Assembly (NCBI GenBank): GCA_913061385.1
Contig: CAJXTM010000054.1
Span: 1-10,666, forward strand
Direction: 5' to 3'
Origin: an uncultured Rhodopirellula sp.
GTDB taxonomy: Bacteria > Planctomycetota > Planctomycetia > Pirellulales > Pirellulaceae
Length of the DNA: 10,666 bases
Every line of letters starts with the position of its first letter. Position 1 is the first letter of the stretch. The translations under genes and the position numbers were made by a program. Positions 7,019-10,666 of this stretch are shown here, in pieces. A model generated the notes under the pieces. The model ran no database searches, was not told the origin of the DNA, and was given only the letters and a program-made list of their open reading frames with translations.

Positions 7019-7984
7019 ATGACTGAAATAATTGATCCCTCGAAACTGTTGCAGCCTCGCCGCAAGATTACTGGCGTTTCTGCCATTCTATTGCCGTACC
7101 ATGCGGAGGGACAAGTCGATTGGCAAGGCTTCGATGATCACCTGCATCGCACGCTTGAAGCTGGCTTGGTTCCGGCGGTCAACATGGACACCGGCTACGG
7201 CAATCTGATTGATGATGCTGTTCGTGAAGAGGTGTTATGCCGTTCTCAGCGAATCGCTGACGGTCAATCTTTTGTTGCGGGTGTGTTTGTGGGTGATCGA
7301 CCTGACGCAACCTTTGACAAAGCGGCGTATCAGATTGGAATTGAGCAGATTCAGAGGCATGGCGGAAAACCAATCTTTTTTCAGTCCTATGGATTGGTTG
7401 AGTTACCTGATGATCAGTTGGTCGAAGCGTATCAGGCACTGGCTTGTGAATGTCAAGACTTCCTGTTCTTTGAATTGGCAAAGGTGTTTGCTCCTTTCGG
7501 AAAAATCTACTCATTGGAGGTCTATCAGCAGTTGATGATGATTTCAAACGCGCAGGGTGCCAAACATTCGTCACTTAACCGAGTTCTGGAATGGCAGCGA
7601 CTTGAGTTGCGAAATCGTGTGCGACCTGATTTTAAAGTTTTTACTGGTAATGATCTTGCCATCGATATGGTGATGTACGGCAGTGACTATCTGCTGGGTC
7701 TCAGTACTTTTGCACCTGACGCATTTGCTCGCCGCGACGCCATGTGGGAAGCCGGAGACCCGAGGTTCCATGAGCTGAATGATTTATTGCAATATCTTGG
7801 GGCCTTCACTTTTCGGGACCCGACGCCGGCGTACAAACATTCTGCTGCAATGTTTCTGAAAATCAGAGGGTTGCTGGCCAGCGATCAGACACATCCTGAT
7901 GCGCCACATCGACTCGAGGCTGATACAAAGGTTTTGGAATTGATTGCGAGTGATCTTCAGCGAATGATGCAGGAGGGAAATTGA
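7019..7984 (+). CDS. Dihydrodipicolinate synthase-like (DapA superfamily) aldolase/lyase
   Basis: This is a cytoplasmic TIM-barrel protein of 321 residues, slightly longer than the 290-300 usual in the family. Members use a lysine Schiff base with a 2-oxo acid to make or break carbon-carbon bonds. By eye alignment, GAKHSS (180-185) corresponds to the usual GIKDSS block, making K182 the Schiff-base lysine. [20 protein letters not shown] (205-224) corresponds to the later G-D-D segment. Other catalytic positions differ: the GTTGE loop reads MDTGYG (56-61), and the region of the active-site Tyr (YNxP) reads FFELAKVF (150-157), so the Tyr appears to be Phe. It is therefore unlikely to be a true DapA in lysine synthesis. 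No strong ribosome binding site precedes ATG 7019. Its stop overlaps the start of the flavin oxidoreductase gene, so the two are translated together and probably serve one catabolic pathway under the divergent AraC regulator. Confidence 0.82.
   Translation: MTEIIDPSKLLQPRRKITGVSAILLPYHAEGQVDWQGFDDHLHRTLEAGLVPAVNMDTGYGNLIDDAVREEVLCRSQRIADGQSFVAGVFVGDRPDATFDKAAYQIGIEQIQRHGGKPIFFQSYGLVELPDDQLVEAYQALACECQDFLFFELAKVFAPFGKIYSLEVYQQLMMISNAQGAKHSSLNRVLEWQRLELRNRVRPDFKVFTGNDLAIDMVMYGSDYLLGLSTFAPDAFARRDAMWEAGDPRFHELNDLLQYLGAFTFRDPTPAYKHSAAMFLKIRGLLASDQTHPDAPHRLEADTKVLELIASDLQRMMQEGN
7971..7976 (+). promoter_or_regulatory. Consensus Shine-Dalgarno for the flavin oxidoreductase gene
   Basis: AGGAGG sits inside the last codons of the aldolase-like gene, seven bases before ATG 7984. 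It fixes the start at 7984 rather than the adjoining in-frame TTG at 7981. It is by far the strongest ribosome binding site in the window, which suggests high translation of the second gene, coupled to the first. Confidence 0.85.
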
Positions 7985-9405
7985 TGGTTTATCCGCGTGT
8001 GGCAAGTTTTAAAAAACATGACGACTTTGTTAATCATCTCGCCAGCTTGGGAATACAGTTTCCCTGTGACGACCAAATCGAAATCAGTAGTAATCCTCTC
8101 GCGGATTCGTTGTCAATAAATGGACTGACAATCGGGAATCGATTCTGCATTCTGCCTATGGAAGGCTGGGATGGAACTCTTGATGGTAAGCCCACGGAAC
8201 TGACACGAAGACGTTGGCGAAATTTTGGACTGAGCGGTGCAAAGTTGATGTGGGGAGGAGAGGCAGTGGCGGTGCGGCATGACGGTCGAGCTAATCCAAA
8301 TCAGCTCTTGATTTCAGAAGGTAATCTTGCAGAAATCGAGTCACTAAGGTTGGAATTGGTGACAACGCATCGAGCCACGTTTGGTACAGATGATGATTTA
8401 TTGGTAGGGTTGCAGTTGACCCATTCCGGGCGATACGCACGCCCCAATCAAAAAAGTGTCAGCGAACCACGGACGGTGCAGCGAAACTCGGCGTTGGATT
8501 CGCGATTGGGCATTGATGATGACGCTGCCATTTTATCGGATGGGGATTTACAGGAATTGGTAGATGACTTTATCAACGCTGCAGTGCTATCTCAAAAAGC
8601 GGGTTTTCAATTTGTTGACATCAAACACTGCCATGGCTATCTGGGACACGAATTGTTAAGCGGTGTTGATCGCACCGGACAGTTTGGCGGTAGTTTCGAA
8701 AATCGAACACGTTTTCTCCGCAATATTGTCGAAGGGATTCATGCTGCCGCTCCTGGTCTGGTGATCGGGGTTCGTTTCAGTGTTTTTGATTTTCTGCCGT
8801 TTCAACCAGGTGCGAATCGGCTTGGTGTTGCCGAAGCGGGAGCTGATACGCGGTTTGCATTCGGCAGTGATGAATCAGGTTGTGAAGTCGATTTGAGTGA
8901 GCCGTCAAGATTTCTTGACCTGCTAAAAAGTCTCGGCATCAAACTTGTTTGTACGACTGCAGGAAGTCCGTATTACAATCCGCATATCCAGCGGCCGGCG
9001 TATTTCCCACCCAGTGATGGATATAAACCGCCCGAAGATCCATTGGTCGGTGTTGCACGTCAATTGCGGGCAACAGCTGAGTTGAAACGTAAACACCCGG
9101 AGCTGATTTTTGTAGGGTCTGGCTATAGCTACCTTCAGGACTGGTTACCGCATGCTGCCCAGGCCCTTGTTCGCGAGAATTGGGTTGATTCTGTCGGGCT
9201 GGGCCGAATGGTGCTTTCTTATCCGGAGTTGCCAGCTGATGTGTTGTCGGGACATCAGATGACTCGAAAGAAGGTGTGTCGTACTTTTAGTGATTGCACG
9301 ACGGCACCACGTAATGGCATTGTCAGTGGCTGCTACCCTCTCGACCCTTTTTACAAGCTCCGCGAAGAGCATGATCTGTTGAAGCAGGCCAAAAAAACCA
9401 GTTGA
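7984..9405 (+). CDS. NADH:flavin oxidoreductase, old yellow enzyme family
   Basis: This is an FMN-dependent TIM-barrel oxidoreductase of 473 residues that probably reduces or oxidises an enone, dienoyl or similar small molecule. Recognisable blocks are [14 protein letters not shown] (51-64, flavin-binding first strand), [12 protein letters not shown] (143-154), [18 protein letters not shown] (210-227), [13 protein letters not shown] (233-245) and [11 protein letters not shown] (405-415), the last being the usual phosphate-binding strand. Most relatives have HxAHGY or HxxN as the substrate-binding pair. Here the first position is Lys214 in KHCHGYL, a variant I associate from memory with a subfamily found in planctomycetes and other bacteria. 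The barrel is followed by a short cysteine-bearing tail, [20 protein letters not shown] (436-455), resembling the linker that in dienoyl-CoA reductases carries an iron-sulfur cluster, but there is no C-terminal FAD/NAD domain. About 40 extra residues precede the barrel. There is no signal peptide. The start overlaps the preceding stop by one base (TGATG). Confidence 0.9.
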   Translation: MVYPRVASFKKHDDFVNHLASLGIQFPCDDQIEISSNPLADSLSINGLTIGNRFCILPMEGWDGTLDGKPTELTRRRWRNFGLSGAKLMWGGEAVAVRHDGRANPNQLLISEGNLAEIESLRLELVTTHRATFGTDDDLLVGLQLTHSGRYARPNQKSVSEPRTVQRNSALDSRLGIDDDAAILSDGDLQELVDDFINAAVLSQKAGFQFVDIKHCHGYLGHELLSGVDRTGQFGGSFENRTRFLRNIVEGIHAAAPGLVIGVRFSVFDFLPFQPGANRLGVAEAGADTRFAFGSDESGCEVDLSEPSRFLDLLKSLGIKLVCTTAGSPYYNPHIQRPAYFPPSDGYKPPEDPLVGVARQLRATAELKRKHPELIFVGSGYSYLQDWLPHAAQALVRENWVDSVGLGRMVLSYPELPADVLSGHQMTRKKVCRTFSDCTTAPRNGIVSGCYPLDPFYKLREEHDLLKQAKKTS

Positions 9406-9523
9406 ACTAACAGGTTCATCGCTTGCTTTAATTGTCTCCTCACGTTGTGTTTTGGGTACAGCGGGTAGAGCGGGCTCGGACTGTCTGTCATCATAACAAC
9501 TGATTAAATCATTCCATCCAGCT

Positions 9524-10618
9524 GTGAGTGACCTTGTGATTCACCTGCGCAATGTGCTTTGTGTTGCCGCCTCTCTTCTCATTTGCCCTGTTTCTGCTGC
9601 AGATCGTGATGCTGCCGGTCAAGCACAGCAGGAAGCGTCTGCACGCAAACGAGCTCCGATCGTGGTCACCGGTGACGCGATTCGGATTCATCAATCTGCA
9701 CCAGTGTTTGACGGGCACAATGATTTGCCGTGGGCACTTCGGAAAAGTGGTGGTGTCGTTGGTAAGATCGATCTTCGTAAGAACCAACCCGAACTGCACA
9801 CTGATATACCACGGTTGCGTGCGGGTGGTGTAGGAGCTCAGTTCTGGTCGGTATATGTACCTGTCTCTACCACGTCACAGAACAACGCGCTTACGGCGAC
9901 TCTCGAGCAGATCGCAGTGGTACGCGAATTGACTAAACAATACAGCGATGTATTTGAGTTGGCTTTGACCACCAAAGATGTCAAACGAATCAGCGGTGAG
10001 GGAAAGATTGCATCTTTGATTGGTGTTGAGGGAGGACACTCGATTGAGAACTCGATCAACGTACTCAGGCAGCTATTTCGAGAAGGGGCACGTTACATGA
10101 CATTGACCCACTCAATGTCTCTCGATTGGGCCGACTCGTGTAGCGATGATTCGATTTCAGGTGGCCTTTCCGCATTTGGCGAAGAGATTATTCATGAAAT
10201 GAATCGATTGGGAATGATTGTTGATCTTTCCCATGTTTCACCCGCATGCATGAAAAAGGCCTTGGAGATCACTGAGGCACCAGTAATCTTCTCGCATTCT
10301 TCTGCTCGTGCGGTTGCCGATCACCACCGAAATGTTCCGGACAATGTGCTGCTGTTGACCAAGAAGAATGGTGGTGTCGTGATGGTGAACTTCTTTTCTG
10401 ATTACGTTTACCCGGTCGACGCGACCCGCTCGTTGAACCGCGCTGCCCGTCGCGAAAAATTTGGCGAGCTCTATCCCGAGGATGAAGAGAAAGCGAAATC
10501 TGCACTTAGGCAATGGGAGCTAAAGAATCCCCGATCTGGCCAGTGCACGGTCCACGATCTATTGGATCACATTGATCATATTGTCAGGGTTGCTGGGATT
10601 GACCACGTCGGATTGGGT
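9524..10618 (+). CDS. Membrane dipeptidase (renal dipeptidase, peptidase family M19), 3' truncated
   Basis: This is a zinc metallopeptidase of the M19 family, which cleaves dipeptides and sometimes beta-lactams. Only 365 genomic residues are present, roughly the first 85-90 percent. A putative signal peptide (hydrophobic VLCVAASLLICPVSA, ending near residue 25) indicates export. Metal and active-site motifs are in order: FDGHNDLPW (H65 and D67), IGVEGGHS (E169, bridging ligand), TLTHS (193-197), VDLSHVS (H237) and FSHSSARAVADHHRNVPDN (H258 and the conserved His/Arg stretch). The last genomic residues, IDHVGLG, are where the family continues SDFDG with the final catalytic Asp. Here the sequence ends and adapter begins. 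The frame then reads six adapter-encoded residues (LSLIHI) to a false stop at 10639. The GTG start at 9524 has no clear ribosome binding site, so the exact N-terminus is uncertain. The 118 bases before it hold no gene or strong terminator. Confidence 0.93.
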
Positions 10619-10666
10619 CTGTCTCTTATACACATCTGACGCTGCCGACGACTCCTTACGTGTAGA
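10619..10666. other. Nextera i5-side sequencing adapter (not genomic)
   Basis: Bases 10619-10637 are the reverse-complement Tn5 mosaic end CTGTCTCTTATACACATCT. Bases 10638-10651 (GACGCTGCCGACGA) are the read-1 transposon arm. Bases 10652-10659 (CTCCTTAC) are the reverse complement of the i5 index GTAAGGAG, from memory Nextera S505. Bases 10660-10666 (GTGTAGA) are the start of the P5 primer complement. This is library contamination and creates a false end to the dipeptidase gene. Confidence 0.98.

Noticed and set aside
9403..9419. TGAAC/GTTCA hairpin just after the flavin oxidoreductase stop, a possible terminator.
   Set aside because: It has a five-base stem, is not GC-rich and has no following T-run.
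9478..9495. CTGTCTGTCATCATAAC looks like a partial Tn5 mosaic end, which could mark an internal chimera junction.
   Set aside because: Only the first six bases match the mosaic end in order. No adapter arm or index follows, and the surrounding sequence reads as an ordinary intergenic gap.

Overview
This window is a 10.6 kb bacterial DNA fragment with untrimmed Illumina Nextera (Tn5) adapter sequence at both ends. Genomic sequence runs only from about base 50 to base 10618. The left end carries the i7-side adapter with index CAGCCTCG and the right end the i5-side adapter with index read as CTCCTTAC. The contig therefore looks like one complete library molecule, such as a synthetic long read, or an assembly that ran into adapter on both sides. 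Any gene touching the ends is cut by library preparation.

The gene content suggests a planctomycete of the Pirellulales/Rhodopirellula type. This is inference from protein style, with no marker gene present. The clues are several short secreted proteins of families abundant in that phylum: a PQQ-type beta-propeller opening with a WPSFRG motif, a long acetylxylan-esterase-like hydrolase, and a xylose-isomerase-like TIM barrel with a signal peptide. Base composition is near balanced, intergenic gaps are small, and GTG starts are used.

Layout: a possible 41-residue ORF lies on the minus strand (62-187). Divergent from it is a plus-strand run of three genes: a SAM methyltransferase (376-1227), a secreted TIM-barrel protein (1251-2135) and a secreted two-domain alpha/beta hydrolase (2184-4352). 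This run meets a small DUF1289 four-cysteine protein on the minus strand (4349-4549) head-on, with overlapping stop codons. A divergent gap of 244 bases leads to a secreted PQQ-like propeller (4794-6056), which ends 6 bases from the end of a minus-strand AraC-family regulator (6063-6914). Divergent from the regulator is a tightly coupled pair: a dihydrodipicolinate-synthase-like aldolase/lyase (7019-7984) and an old-yellow-enzyme-type flavin oxidoreductase (7984-9405). The last gene is a secreted renal-dipeptidase-like metallopeptidase (from 9524), truncated by the right adapter.

The most coherent functional unit is the AraC regulator with the aldolase-like and flavin oxidoreductase genes. 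It looks like a small inducible catabolic operon for an unidentified small molecule, with an imperfect direct repeat in the divergent promoter that could be the regulator's binding site. By eye, both enzymes depart from the textbook active sites of their superfamilies. The secreted hydrolase, TIM barrel, propeller and dipeptidase fit a lifestyle of degrading external polymers and peptides, but nothing shows that they act together. I found no CRISPR array, tRNA, rRNA, insertion sequence or defence system.
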